Shown here piece by piece: positions 55,072 to 63,767 of a DNA stretch of 64,000 bases (the stretch's first letter is position 1; each line of letters starts with the position of its first letter). The notes below the pieces were generated by a model. The model did no database searches, was not told the DNA's origin, and saw only the letters and a list, made by a program, of their open reading frames with translations. This DNA is from Aquificaceae bacterium. GTDB taxonomy: Bacteria; Aquificota; Aquificia; Aquificales; Aquificaceae. The position numbers and the translations under genes were made by a program. The stretch is taken from NCBI GenBank assembly GCA_037481935.1, contig JBBFKQ010000003.1:124001-188000 (forward strand), written 5' to 3'.

Positions 55072-55851
55072 ATGGAAAAGAAGTGGAGGACAGCCATAAC
55101 CCAGCATGTGGGGCATGAAACTTACATAAGGGGCTACAGGCTTCTGGACCTTGTGGGAAACCTGAGCTTTGCCCAGGCCATATACCTGATACTCAAAGGA
55201 GAGCTTCCCGGCGAAAAGGAATCAAAGATGATGGAAGCCATCTTTGTCTCCGTAATTGACCACGGAATAGCACCACCTTCTGTTATAGCTGCAAGGTCCG
55301 TGGCTTCAGGCGGTAATTCTCTCAACGTGGGCGTTGCTGCAGGTGTTCTGGCCTTTGGTTCTGCCCATGGCGGAGCCCTTGAGGATGCCATGAAGTTTAT
55401 TCAGGAAGGAGTGGCAAGCCAGAAAAGTGTGGAGGATATAGTAAAAGAACATCTTGAAGCTAAAAAGCCCATACCTGGCTATGGACACAGATACTACAAG
55501 GACTTTGACCCCAGGACCAAGAGGCTCATGGATGTAGCCAGAAGTCTTGGCTTTTACGGAAAACACTGTGAGTTTGCAGAGGCGGTTCAGGAGGAGATTG
55601 GTAGGCAGAAGGGCAAAAGGCTTGTGCTCAACGTGGATGGGGGCATTGCTGCGGTTGCATCAGAGATGGGCTTTGACTGGAGGCTTGGAAAGGGCTTTTT
55701 CATAATAGGAAGGGTTCCAGGGCTTGTGGCGCATGTCTATGAAGAGCTCACCACAGAAAAGCCCTTCTCCAAGAGGCTTGATGAAGAGGCAGAGACAGAA
55801 TACACGGGTGTGCCTCCAAGAGAATTGCCCGAAGAGTTCAGGAGGGTATGA
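55072..55851 (+). CDS. ccl: Citryl-CoA lyase
   Basis: Cleaves citryl-CoA to acetyl-CoA and oxaloacetate, second half of the two-step citrate cleavage in the reductive TCA cycle of Hydrogenobacter and Aquifex. 259 residues from ATG 55072 (GGAGGTG upstream), i.e. the compact citrate-synthase-like family. Active-site regions: SAHGGALEDAM (about 102-112), PGYGHRYYKDFDPR (about 137-150) and GRVPGLVAHVYEE (about 217-229). A short citrate synthase is an alternative; the size favours Ccl. Confidence 0.88.
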   Translation: MEKKWRTAITQHVGHETYIRGYRLLDLVGNLSFAQAIYLILKGELPGEKESKMMEAIFVSVIDHGIAPPSVIAARSVASGGNSLNVGVAAGVLAFGSAHGGALEDAMKFIQEGVASQKSVEDIVKEHLEAKKPIPGYGHRYYKDFDPRTKRLMDVARSLGFYGKHCEFAEAVQEEIGRQKGKRLVLNVDGGIAAVASEMGFDWRLGKGFFIIGRVPGLVAHVYEELTTEKPFSKRLDEEAETEYTGVPPRELPEEFRRV

Positions 55852-56264
55852 GCCTGCAGGAGAGCATACTTAGGCTTTACAGGTTTTTTACCGGTATAGT
55901 CTTCAATGTGGCAATAATTATACTTCTCTTTTCTCTCTTCGTAGGTCTTGGAAGAACCATTCTGGAGCTTGGCCTGGTCTTTACAGAGGCAACGGTAAGG
56001 CTCAGCATAAAGGAGCTTGTTACCAACGTTCTTTCCATAGTAATACTCCTTGAACTTGTAAGGGCCTTTGTGGACTACTTTGAACATGAGAGAGTTAGAG
56101 TTGAAATACTCATAGAAATAGCCGTAGCCTTCATGATAAGGGAGTTGATGATATACATTTTTGCCGGCAACTTAAAGGGGACAGATGTGATTCTCTGGAC
56201 GCTGGGTATAGCCCTTCTGGTTGGGGCAAGGACGCTTACGGTTGTGTTCAAACCCACAAAATAG
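55848..56264 (+). CDS. PsiE-family membrane protein
   Basis: 138 residues with four transmembrane helices (about 15-38, 50-75, 85-105, 115-132) and the PsiE features EHERVRVEILIEIAVAFMIRELM. Phosphate-starvation-inducible family of unknown function. It overlaps the ccl stop by 4 bp. A second PsiE-like gene is partly seen at the right end of the window. Confidence 0.8.
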   Translation: MSLQESILRLYRFFTGIVFNVAIIILLFSLFVGLGRTILELGLVFTEATVRLSIKELVTNVLSIVILLELVRAFVDYFEHERVRVEILIEIAVAFMIRELMIYIFAGNLKGTDVILWTLGIALLVGARTLTVVFKPTK

Positions 56265-56266
56265 CT

Positions 56267-56509
56267 CTAAACTTCGTAGATAAGGTCAAGAAGTTCCTTT
56301 GCCTTCTGCTGGTCAATGAGCTTCAGCCTTTTATAGACCTCCCTTGCCTCTGATACCTTTCCGGCCCTGACGCAGGCAACTCCAAGTTTAAGGAGAAGCT
56401 CCGGGTCTTCAGGCTTCTCCTGAAGCTCTTTCTTTAAATCTTCAATAAACCTCTCCAGAAGGCTCTCTCCCATCCTGCTGAAGACTCCCTTATAGCCTCT
56501 CTCCATCAT
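56267..56509 (-). CDS. Small TPR-like protein
   Basis: 80 residues; one tetratricopeptide unit (DPELLLKLGVACVRAGKVSEA..) after a helical lead-in. ATG 56509 overlaps the stop of the upstream gene by 4 bp. No further function visible. Confidence 0.65.
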   Translation of the reverse strand: MMERGYKGVFSRMGESLLERFIEDLKKELQEKPEDPELLLKLGVACVRAGKVSEAREVYKRLKLIDQQKAKELLDLIYEV

Positions 56510-57015
56510 GGTCTTGCTCCATAAAATCTATAACTGAGACTGCATATCCTCTCCAGATTTTCCAGAACAAGGTCCTCCACGAATGGGTTATGAGATATAA
56601 GAACCACGTTCAGTCCAAAGCCTCCCTCCTCAAGTAATCTTCTTGAGTTTTTTAAAAACTCTCTCAGCACCTCATCATGTTCTATCTCAAAGGGTGCACC
56701 TAGGAAGTGATGGCTTATACCCAGAAAACTGCCGGGCTTTACCCTCACCGTTAGCCGTATGGGATTGAGGCTCTCTATGAGCCTTTCTCTCTCAACTGCA
56801 TACTCAAGCCCAAACATGAGCATGGCGTCGGTGACCAGATGCCTGGAGGATAGAGAAACAAACTGTCTGAAACCGCTTTCTCTGAAGTCCAGCTTGAGGT
56901 TGTCCTTTACGGTCTCAACCCAGTGGGGGTGTGGGTTTTCCAGTAGCCAGAATATTTTCTCAGGATAAAAGCTCTGACCTTCCTGCCTTCCCCACAGCAT
57001 GGTGACTAGGGGCAT
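56506..57015 (-). CDS. Hypothetical protein
   Basis: 169 residues, soluble alpha/beta protein (..FLGISHHFLGAPFEIEHDEV.., ..LNVVLISHNPFVEDLVLENL..). No family recognised. It leads a two-gene unit with the TPR-like gene and is divergent from glcD. Confidence 0.6.
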   Translation of the reverse strand: MPLVTMLWGRQEGQSFYPEKIFWLLENPHPHWVETVKDNLKLDFRESGFRQFVSLSSRHLVTDAMLMFGLEYAVERERLIESLNPIRLTVRVKPGSFLGISHHFLGAPFEIEHDEVLREFLKNSRRLLEEGGFGLNVVLISHNPFVEDLVLENLERICSLSYRFYGARP

Positions 57016-57051
57016 TGTTATAAATATAGGCTGGGTTTATATTTTTATGCC

Positions 57052-58449
57052 ATGTTTGGAGTGCTCAGAAAAAAACCCCTTGACAAACTTGTGGAAGCTC
57101 TCGGGAAGGAGAAGGTGAATACATCCCTCGTTGAAAGAAAACTCTATTCCTACGATGCAACTCCCATACCCGTTGAGAGGGCTTTACCCTCCGCTGTGGT
57201 CTTTCCAGAGAGCCATGAGGATGTGGTTAAACTGGTAAAGGCATGCTATGAAGAAGGAATACCCATCTTCCCGAGAGGTGCCGGCTCAGGCCTGACGGGT
57301 GGTGCAGTGCCAACCTCTGAGAGGGGCGTGGTTGTATCCTTTGAGAGGATGAAGCGATTTGAGGTGAACGTGGACAACGCCACTGCAGAGGTCCAGCCAG
57401 GCGTTATAACTGCACAGTTTCAGGAGTATGTGGAAAGGCTGGGGCTCTTCTATCCACCAGACCCCTCTTCTTTCAAGTATTCAACCCTTGGGGGGAACAT
57501 TGCAGAAAACGCCGGCGGACCAAGATGCCTCAAGTATGGTGTAACGAGGGAATATGTGCTGGGGCTTACCGCAGTGATAAAAGATGGGGAGGCTATAAAG
57601 ACGGGAAACCCTGTCATAAAGGATGTGGCAGGCTACGATATTACCAAGCTTTTTGTAGGGTCTGAAGGGACACTGGGTCTGATAACCTCTGCAACCCTCA
57701 AGCTGATACCCAAGCCAAAGGCAAGGGCAACCGCACTGGCGCTCTTTGACAGACTTGAGCATGTGGGCAGGGCGGTTACAAAGATATTCACCTCTGGCAT
57801 ATTCCCCTCCGCCCTTGAGTTTATGGATGAGGATGCCATAAGGGCTGTGGAGGACTACAAGCCAGTGGGACTGCCAAAGGTATCAGCACTGCTTCTCATA
57901 GAGGTGGATGGCTCACCTCAGAGCGTGCAGGAGGATATAAGGGATATTAAAGAGCTGCTTCATTCCATGGGAGTGGAGGTAAGGACTGCAAACAGCAGGG
58001 AAGAAGAGGAAAGGCTCTGGAGTGCAAGAAAAAGCCTGGGGCCGGCCCTTGGAAACCTGAGAACAGGCAAAATAAACGAGGACATAGTAATTCCGAGAAT
58101 ACATCTCTCAGAAGCAATTCCAGAGTTCAGGAAGGTTGCAAAGAAATACGACCTTCTAATGGTCATATTTGGACACATAGGAGACGGGAACCTTCATGTG
58201 AACCTGCTCTATGACAAAGCTAACAGAGAAGAGGAAGAAAGGGCAGAGAAGGCAGTGGACGAGGTTTTTGAAATTGCCCTCAGATACAACGGCTCCATAA
58301 CGGGAGAGCATGGCGTTGGGCTCACAAAGAAGAAGTTTCTCCAGTGGCAGTTTGGAAATGCGGGATATGAACTGCTCAAAGGTATAAAGAGGCTCTTTGA
58401 CCCCAAAAACCTTTTTAATCCGGGTAAAGTGGTGGAGCTTGAACCATGA
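57052..58449 (+). CDS. glcD: FAD-linked oxidase, glycolate/lactate dehydrogenase GlcD-type
   Basis: 465 residues of the VAO/PCMH flavoprotein family: FPRGAGSGLTGGAVP (about 78-92), the phosphate-binding stretch GGNIAENAGGPRCLKYG (about 147-163), GSEGTLGLIT (about 203-212) and the C-terminal HIGDGNLHVNL and GEHGVGLTKK. Oxidises 2-hydroxy acids such as glycolate, a by-product of oxygen sensitivity in autotrophs. No glcE/glcF partner is next to it. Confidence 0.9.
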   Translation: MFGVLRKKPLDKLVEALGKEKVNTSLVERKLYSYDATPIPVERALPSAVVFPESHEDVVKLVKACYEEGIPIFPRGAGSGLTGGAVPTSERGVVVSFERMKRFEVNVDNATAEVQPGVITAQFQEYVERLGLFYPPDPSSFKYSTLGGNIAENAGGPRCLKYGVTREYVLGLTAVIKDGEAIKTGNPVIKDVAGYDITKLFVGSEGTLGLITSATLKLIPKPKARATALALFDRLEHVGRAVTKIFTSGIFPSALEFMDEDAIRAVEDYKPVGLPKVSALLLIEVDGSPQSVQEDIRDIKELLHSMGVEVRTANSREEEERLWSARKSLGPALGNLRTGKINEDIVIPRIHLSEAIPEFRKVAKKYDLLMVIFGHIGDGNLHVNLLYDKANREEEERAEKAVDEVFEIALRYNGSITGEHGVGLTKKKFLQWQFGNAGYELLKGIKRLFDPKNLFNPGKVVELEP

Positions 58450-59330
58450 TAAGGGTCCTATTGATGCTTACGATGCTTGCAGGTCTAAGCAATGCAAGCG
58501 ATGAGTTTGTGAAAGGCCTCGTGGATAAGCTTATGGAAAAGGGGCAGTCAGCATGGTGGTGGGATTCTAAGTGGTGGGATGAGGGCTACATAGAAAATGT
58601 GCCCAACTACAGGGTGAGAGTGGAAACCGCTGTAGTTAAGAAAAGAGATGTGGAAGTGCCCGTCTTCATATACAGGCCAGATGACAGGGAAAGGTATCCA
58701 GGAGTTCTTTTTATACATGGAAGGCGTGGGCTTGACGACCTGTTTAAACTTCATGCAAAAAGGCTTGCCAGCAAGGGGTTTGTTGTGATAGCGCCAGACC
58801 TCTACACTGGCAGGCTTATACCCCAGTTTCCCATAGAGCATGACCCCGTGCTTGAGGAGGACCTTGATGCAGTCCTGGTGTATGCCCTTAACAGAGATGA
58901 CTTAAAAGGAAAAAGAATCTGTGCCTACGGACTTACAAGGGGTGGATACTACGCTATCAGGCTTCTCGTGACCTTTAAAAGGCAGGAGAAGAACATAGCC
59001 TGCTTTGTGGCCTACTATCCCCATATGCAAAACCCCAACGCCCCAGAGCCTGAACAGGTTTACCGCTACGCCCCAGAGTGGGAAAGCCTTAGAATACCCA
59101 CCCTGATACTTGTGGGTGAAAATGAGCAGTATCAGAGGATAAGACCTGCGCTTGTGGCGGTAGAACACCTCAGGGCAAAGGGCGTGCCTATATGGATACT
59201 GGTTTACCCGGGCGTGGGAAGGGGCTTTGACTTCAGACTTGACAGGAGAACCTTTGCCGATGACCTGGCATCAAAGGATGCTCTTATAAGGTCTTCACTT
59301 TTCATGAAGAGGCACCTTGAGAAGGAATAG
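58446..59330 (+). CDS. Dienelactone hydrolase-like protein lacking the usual triad
   Basis: 294 residues. N-terminal signal-like peptide (about 1-17), then an alpha/beta-hydrolase core: PGVLFIHGRRGLDDL (about 85-99), nucleophile elbow GLTRGG where Cys/Ser is replaced by T164, LVGENEQY with E227 at the Asp place, and YPGVGRGFDF with R259 at the His place. All three triad positions are thus changed, so hydrolase activity is doubtful. Overlaps glcD by 4 bp; 3' end overlaps the Nudix gene. Confidence 0.82.
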   Translation: MIRVLLMLTMLAGLSNASDEFVKGLVDKLMEKGQSAWWWDSKWWDEGYIENVPNYRVRVETAVVKKRDVEVPVFIYRPDDRERYPGVLFIHGRRGLDDLFKLHAKRLASKGFVVIAPDLYTGRLIPQFPIEHDPVLEEDLDAVLVYALNRDDLKGKRICAYGLTRGGYYAIRLLVTFKRQEKNIACFVAYYPHMQNPNAPEPEQVYRYAPEWESLRIPTLILVGENEQYQRIRPALVAVEHLRAKGVPIWILVYPGVGRGFDFRLDRRTFADDLASKDALIRSSLFMKRHLEKE

Positions 59331-59712
59331 CCTTTAAAGCCCTGTGGAATATCTCTCTATCTCCCCTGTATTTCAGCAACCTCTCCACCTCTTCAGCAGG
59401 GAAAAACTTTGCATCCTTCACCTCCCAGGATGGCTCCGGCTCCCCATCCACATACGCCATAAGATAGTAAACAACGCTCTTTCTTATCTTCTCCCCCTCC
59501 CTCACATACCAGTAGTTTATCTTACCAAGCTCTGAAATTATCTTCCCCCTTACTCCTGTCTCTTCGTAAACTTCCCTGACTGCAGTATCCTCTGGCTTTT
59601 CTCCTTCTTCCACAAGACCTTTGGGAAAAGTCCACACATCAGAAGGATTCTTGATAAGCAGAATCTGTCCTTCCCTAATAAGCACACCTCCCGCAGAGAA
59701 TTCCTCCTTCAC
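59302..59712 (-). CDS. Nudix hydrolase
   Basis: 136 residues with the Nudix box GLVEEGEKPEDTAVREVYEETGVRG split at residues 35-59 (Gly..Glu..REVYEETG). Likely an Ap4A or sugar-nucleotide pyrophosphatase (bacterial MutT/Ap4A group). Converges on the hydrolase-like gene with a 29-bp overlap and overlaps the flgA stop by 4 bp. Confidence 0.9.
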   Translation of the reverse strand: MKEEFSAGGVLIREGQILLIKNPSDVWTFPKGLVEEGEKPEDTAVREVYEETGVRGKIISELGKINYWYVREGEKIRKSVVYYLMAYVDGEPEPSWEVKDAKFFPAEEVERLLKYRGDREIFHRALKAIPSQGASS

Positions 59713-60329
59713 GGAAGCACCTCCACCCTTCCCCTTGAGAGGACCCTTCCCCTCAGCATTCTGTCCTCCCTCCTTATGCGTATTACTTTCCCAACTCCGC
59801 CAGTATCCACAGCCACTGCCTGAAAGCCCACCTCAATGGAACCGCTCCTGTAAACAGCCTCCACAGCCTCACCAGCCTTCACCGCAGGAACTTCCTTCAG
59901 CAGGGACCTTCTGAGTATGGTCCCCTTTGTTATGCGGGTTGAAGCCACAAAGTTCCCAAAATCCTCGGGGCTGAGCCTCAGGTCTGAGGGTATGGTCTTC
60001 ATCAGTCTCTCCTCCACCCTGAAATGCTCAGGTCTTATTGGACTTCCCTGTGGTATGTCCTCAAGGGCTATGTAGACCTTTGCCTTCCAAAGGGCATCTA
60101 TGATAGCCTGATACCTTTCTCTGCCCGAATAGAGGTATGCAACTGCCCTGCTTCTGCCGTATTCCATATCCAGCTCAACCCTCTCAATTTCCATGCCTCT
60201 GGGAGAGGGTATCCTGACCTTCTGAACCTTCACGCTATCGCCGAAGCGCCTGTATACCTCTGACTCCACGAGCCTTTCAGGACTTGCAAAGGCAAGGCAT
60301 AGGGCAAACAGAAGGCTAAGAAGCCACAT
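59709..60329 (-). CDS. flgA: Flagellar P-ring formation protein FlgA
   Basis: 206 residues: signal peptide (about 1-15), an N-terminal beta domain, and a SAF domain (about 90-150) with PIRPEHFRVEERL..FVASTRITKGTILRRSLL, as in FlgA. Periplasmic chaperone for P-ring assembly. Overlaps frdB by 14 bp. Confidence 0.88.
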   Translation of the reverse strand: MWLLSLLFALCLAFASPERLVESEVYRRFGDSVKVQKVRIPSPRGMEIERVELDMEYGRSRAVAYLYSGRERYQAIIDALWKAKVYIALEDIPQGSPIRPEHFRVEERLMKTIPSDLRLSPEDFGNFVASTRITKGTILRRSLLKEVPAVKAGEAVEAVYRSGSIEVGFQAVAVDTGGVGKVIRIRREDRMLRGRVLSRGRVEVLP

Positions 60330-60999
60330 GCATTGTCTGCATCAGTTCTCTTATAAGGGTTGCCGGCTCCACTTCCTTTGGACACACCAGGTTGCACTTG
60401 TTGCAGGAAAGGCAGTGATAAAGGTTTCCTTCCCTTACCGCCTGATAGGCTCTTAGCTCTTTGTTTTCCTCCCTCGGGTCTTCGTAGAACCTGAAAAGTT
60501 TGGCAAAAAACAGAGGACCCGCATAGTTCTCTTCAAGCACCTGTGGGCAGAAGGACTGACAGGCAAGGCATAGAATGCAGTCCGCAGAATTCTCTATCTT
60601 TCTGCTAAGTTCTGGCTCTATTCTCGGGTCTTTGCTCTGCTCTTTTATCCAGAGTCGCATGCTCTTGATTTTCCCCACAACCTCTTCGTTGTCCACAACC
60701 AGGTCTTTTATTACCCTGAAGTTCCTTATGGGTTCTATGAGCACTTCCTCACCGAAAAGGGCATAGGGCAGTGCCTGCTCCTTGCAGGCAAGCCTGGGAA
60801 AGCCATTCACAATTATGGTGCAGGTTCCACATATGCCTGCCCTGCAAAAGTGTCTGAAGCTGAGCGTTGGGTCAAGGTCTTCTTTTATTCTCTGAAGCGC
60901 CATAAGAAGGGTCATACCCTCCTGATAGGGAACTTCAAAGGTCTGATAGTAGGATTTTCCAGAATCTTCCTGCCTCTTTATCTTCAGCCTTAAAACCAT
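60316..60999 (-). CDS. frdB: Fumarate reductase/succinate dehydrogenase iron-sulfur subunit
   Basis: 227 residues from ATG 60999; an extension upstream would enter the divergent folP gene. [2Fe-2S] motif CRAGICGTC plus a later AC, then CILCLACQSFCP for one [4Fe-4S], then CLSCNKCNLVCPKEVEP with four cysteines, which in classical enzymes has three and binds [3Fe-4S]. It probably carries a second [4Fe-4S]. Reverse TCA direction reduces fumarate to succinate. The flavin subunit is not in the window. Confidence 0.92.
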   Translation of the reverse strand: MVLRLKIKRQEDSGKSYYQTFEVPYQEGMTLLMALQRIKEDLDPTLSFRHFCRAGICGTCTIIVNGFPRLACKEQALPYALFGEEVLIEPIRNFRVIKDLVVDNEEVVGKIKSMRLWIKEQSKDPRIEPELSRKIENSADCILCLACQSFCPQVLEENYAGPLFFAKLFRFYEDPREENKELRAYQAVREGNLYHCLSCNKCNLVCPKEVEPATLIRELMQTMHVAS

Positions 61000-61024
61000 G
61001 GTTAAATAATGTATTCTATTGTGT

Positions 61025-62203
61025 ATGCTGGTCAAGCACTTTGAGAGCAGGGAGGCCTTCTACAGATTCCTCAAGGAGAAAATGGGTGTTTTTTTCAGAG
61101 AAGCCTACGAAAGGGCCTTTGAGGGGGTCTTCCATGTGATATATACGAAGGGGGTAAAGACTGAAGTTATTGTCCCTCTTGCAAAAAGAGCCTGCCTGCA
61201 TGCCTTTTACAGTGAAGACTCTGTTGTCCTGTGTGGTTCAGAAACTCAGCTAAAGGATTTTTGCTCCCTTCTTGTTAAAGAGGACAGAAGCCTTGCCCTT
61301 GAAATCCTTCAGAAGCTCCAGAGCTACAGAAAGAGGTCCTTTAAGCTCCAGTTCAACCAGAAAATACTGCCCCTGGGTATAAAGACTGCGGTAATGGGCA
61401 TTCTCAACATAACACCCGACTCCTTTTCTGACGGTGGTCTTTACCTTGAGCCTTCAAAGGCAATAGAGAGGGCGGTGCAGATGGTGGAAGAAGGTGCGGA
61501 TATAATAGATATAGGAGCAGAGTCCACAAGGCCAGGCTCTGAGAGAATAAGCGCAGAGGAGGAGCTCAGAAGGCTTATCCCTGTGCTGAAGGAAGTAAGA
61601 AAAGAGCTCCCCAATGTCTGGATTTCCATAGATACATACAAGGCGAAGGTGGCACAGGCATGCCTTGAGGAGGGGGCAGACATAATAAACGATATAAGCG
61701 GTGGAACCTTTGACGGAGAGATGTTCAGGGTCGTGGCATCCTATGGCTGTCCTTACGTGCTCACGCATATAAAGGGAAGACCGGAGACATGGAGAGAAAA
61801 ACCACCCGTCTACGAGGATGTAGTGGAGGAGATAGTGCTGTGGTTTGAGGAGAGGCTGAGGGCTCTGAAAGATACTGGCTATAATGGACAGGTAATCCTT
61901 GACCCGGGCATAGGCTTTGGGAAACTCCCTGAGCATAACGTGGAAATACTCAAGAGGTTTGAAGAGCTCAGAATATTGGGTCTTCCGCTTCTTGTGGGCG
62001 TCTCAAGAAAGTCCTTTATAGGTCTTGTGATGGAGGGGCTTCTCAGGAAGAAAACTGAGCCTGTGGAGAGGCTGTATGGCAGTCTGGGTGCCCTTGCACC
62101 TGCCGTAATCAAGGGGGCAAACATAGCAAGAGTCCACGATGTAAGACAGACAAGGGAGTTTCTGGCACTTCTTGACACGGTAAGAACGTATGGTGAATTT
62201 TAA
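61025..62203 (+). CDS. folP: Dihydropteroate synthase with N-terminal extension
   Basis: 392 residues from ATG 61025 (a TTG six bases earlier is also possible). The catalytic barrel is residues about 115-392: MGILNITPDSFSDGG, DIGAESTRPG, SIDTYKAKVA, DPGIGFGK and GVSRKSF. Residues 1-110 are an extra domain not in E. coli or S. aureus enzymes (..KHFESREAFYRFLKEKMGVFF..). It forms dihydropteroate from pABA and DHPPP. Start-to-start distance to frdB is about 25 bp, divergent. Confidence 0.93.
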   Translation: MLVKHFESREAFYRFLKEKMGVFFREAYERAFEGVFHVIYTKGVKTEVIVPLAKRACLHAFYSEDSVVLCGSETQLKDFCSLLVKEDRSLALEILQKLQSYRKRSFKLQFNQKILPLGIKTAVMGILNITPDSFSDGGLYLEPSKAIERAVQMVEEGADIIDIGAESTRPGSERISAEEELRRLIPVLKEVRKELPNVWISIDTYKAKVAQACLEEGADIINDISGGTFDGEMFRVVASYGCPYVLTHIKGRPETWREKPPVYEDVVEEIVLWFEERLRALKDTGYNGQVILDPGIGFGKLPEHNVEILKRFEELRILGLPLLVGVSRKSFIGLVMEGLLRKKTEPVERLYGSLGALAPAVIKGANIARVHDVRQTREFLALLDTVRTYGEF

Positions 62204-62960
62204 CTGGGAACTTATAAGGCTCTTTTCATGGAGAGACATTGTTGATATACTGGCAGTTTCTGCTTTTATTTATGGCATTCTGTATTTTCTAAGAATAACA
62301 AAGGGTCTTCAGATTTTCAGGGGAATTATGGTGCTTGCAGCCTTCTGGCTTCTTGCGGAGCTTCTCAGTCTGAGAACCCTTTCCTGGGTCTTTGAAAAGC
62401 TGTGGACTGTGGGGCTTTTTTCACTTGTGGTTATATTCCAGCCGGAGATAAGGAAAACGCTCAGCAGGCTTGGACAGAAGACAGGAATATCCGTAATAAA
62501 GCCTGTGGAGGAGAGGGTGGTGGACAGGGTGGTGAGGGCATGCTCCTTTCTCTCAGATAGACAGATAGGTGCGCTCATAGTGATTGAAAGGGGACAGAAT
62601 GTGGAAGGCGTTGTAGAGGGTTGTGTCCTCATAGACAGCCTTGTATCTGTTGAGCTGCTGATAACCATATTCAACCCCATATCTCCATTGCACGACGGTG
62701 CGGTAGTGGTGAGGGGAGACAGAGTCCTCTATGCCTCTTGCATACTGCCCCTTTCAAAGTCCGCAGAACTCCCAAAGAAATACGGAACCAGGCACAGGGC
62801 TGCCCTGGGTATCTCGGAAGAAACGGATGCTCTGTGCGTGGTAGTTTCTGAAGAGACCGGAGAGATTTCCCTTGCTGTAGGTGGTAAGCTGCAGAGGAAC
62901 CTTGACCCGGAAATGCTGAGAGAACTACTTTTAAAGGAGTTGAGAATTGAAAAGGCTTGA
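62190..62960 (+). CDS. cdaA: Diadenylate cyclase CdaA
   Basis: Makes cyclic di-AMP. 256 residues: three N-terminal transmembrane helices (about 17-35, 40-60, 68-84), then the DAC/DisA_N domain with the catalytic DGA at 169-171 (SPLHDGAVVV) and RHR at 201-203. Overlaps the folP stop. Followed by the YbbR-like regulator gene, the standard cdaA-cdaR pair. Confidence 0.93.
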   Translation: MVNFNWELIRLFSWRDIVDILAVSAFIYGILYFLRITKGLQIFRGIMVLAAFWLLAELLSLRTLSWVFEKLWTVGLFSLVVIFQPEIRKTLSRLGQKTGISVIKPVEERVVDRVVRACSFLSDRQIGALIVIERGQNVEGVVEGCVLIDSLVSVELLITIFNPISPLHDGAVVVRGDRVLYASCILPLSKSAELPKKYGTRHRAALGISEETDALCVVVSEETGEISLAVGGKLQRNLDPEMLRELLLKELRIEKA

Positions 62961-63339
62961 GGTCTTTTTATTCAGGGACTGGCAATACAAGATCCTTTCC
63001 CTTCTGATTGGCATAGCAATGTGGTTTTTTATCAATTTAGGGGAGAGGGTTCCCATGAGCATAGAAAGAAGCATTGAAGTTTACAACAGGGAGCAGGGCT
63101 ACGACTACAGGCTTGAAAGGAAAAAGGCAAGGATAAGGCTCAGAGTGATGGAGAGGTTCGTTTCTGAGGAAATGCTGGAAGGAGCCAGCGCAGGCGTGAA
63201 TGTGAAGGGCATGAGGGAAGGTGAATACACTCTCAAGGTAGAGACCAGAAATCTACCAAAATTTGTTGTATCTGTTGATAGGATTGAACCTGAGTACGTC
63301 AAGGTGAGAATAATAAAAGCCCCCGAAGGGGGCCAGTAG
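62947..63339 (+). CDS. cdaR: YbbR-domain protein, reduced CdaR
   Basis: 130 residues from TTG 62947, AAGGAG upstream. One N-terminal transmembrane helix (about 12-30) and a single YbbR-like beta domain (about 35-125), where Gram-positive CdaR carry several. CdaR regulates CdaA. Overlaps cdaA by 14 bp. Its last codons contain the terminator of the opposite-strand gene. Confidence 0.8.
   Translation: MKRLEVFLFRDWQYKILSLLIGIAMWFFINLGERVPMSIERSIEVYNREQGYDYRLERKKARIRLRVMERFVSEEMLEGASAGVNVKGMREGEYTLKVETRNLPKFVVSVDRIEPEYVKVRIIKAPEGGQ
63319..63333 (-). terminator. Terminator of the A-type Fe-S carrier gene, inside the cdaR coding region
   Basis: GCCCCC (63319-63324), GAA loop, GGGGGC (63328-63333). 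Read on the minus strand the stem is followed by TTTTATTATT, a classic T tract. It lies within the last codons of the convergent cdaR gene. Confidence 0.75.
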
Positions 63340-63341
63340 TC

Positions 63342-63686
63342 TTATCCGCAGGAGAAGGAACTACCGCAACCGCAGGAGCCAGAAACGTTGGGATTCCTTA
63401 TGGTGAAGCCGCCACCCATAAAGTCCATCACGTAGTCAAGCTCTGCGTTGTTCACATAGGGCATGGAGAACTGGTCTATGGCAATTCTCAACCCCCCAAA
63501 CTCAAAGACGTTGTCTCCCTCTTCTATTGTATCATCAAAGCCCATGGCATACTGAAAACCGGAACATCCTCCGGGAACAACCCTTATCCTGAGTATGGGC
63601 TCAGTGATGCTGTTTTCCTGGGCAATTCTCAGCACCTCCTGAACCGCTTTTTCTGTAGCAAAGAAGTTAAAGGCTACCTTTTGCAT
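63342..63686 (-). CDS. A-type iron-sulfur carrier protein (IscA/ErpA family)
   Basis: 114 residues of the HesB/IscA family with C45-equivalent in PGGCSGFQYAMGFD and the C-terminal NVSGSCGCGSSFSCG, whose CGC pair is the second cluster ligand set; an extra terminal Cys follows. Delivers Fe-S clusters to apo-proteins. GGTAGTGTT before the ATG is a weak Shine-Dalgarno. Confidence 0.9.
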   Translation of the reverse strand: MQKVAFNFFATEKAVQEVLRIAQENSITEPILRIRVVPGGCSGFQYAMGFDDTIEEGDNVFEFGGLRIAIDQFSMPYVNNAELDYVMDFMGGGFTIRNPNVSGSCGCGSSFSCG

Positions 63687-63767
63687 AACACTACCTCCTA
63701 TAAGAATTTCTTAAGAATATGATAAGCTTGGGGCAGGCTTTTTCAAGGGGAAGCTATATGACCATTC

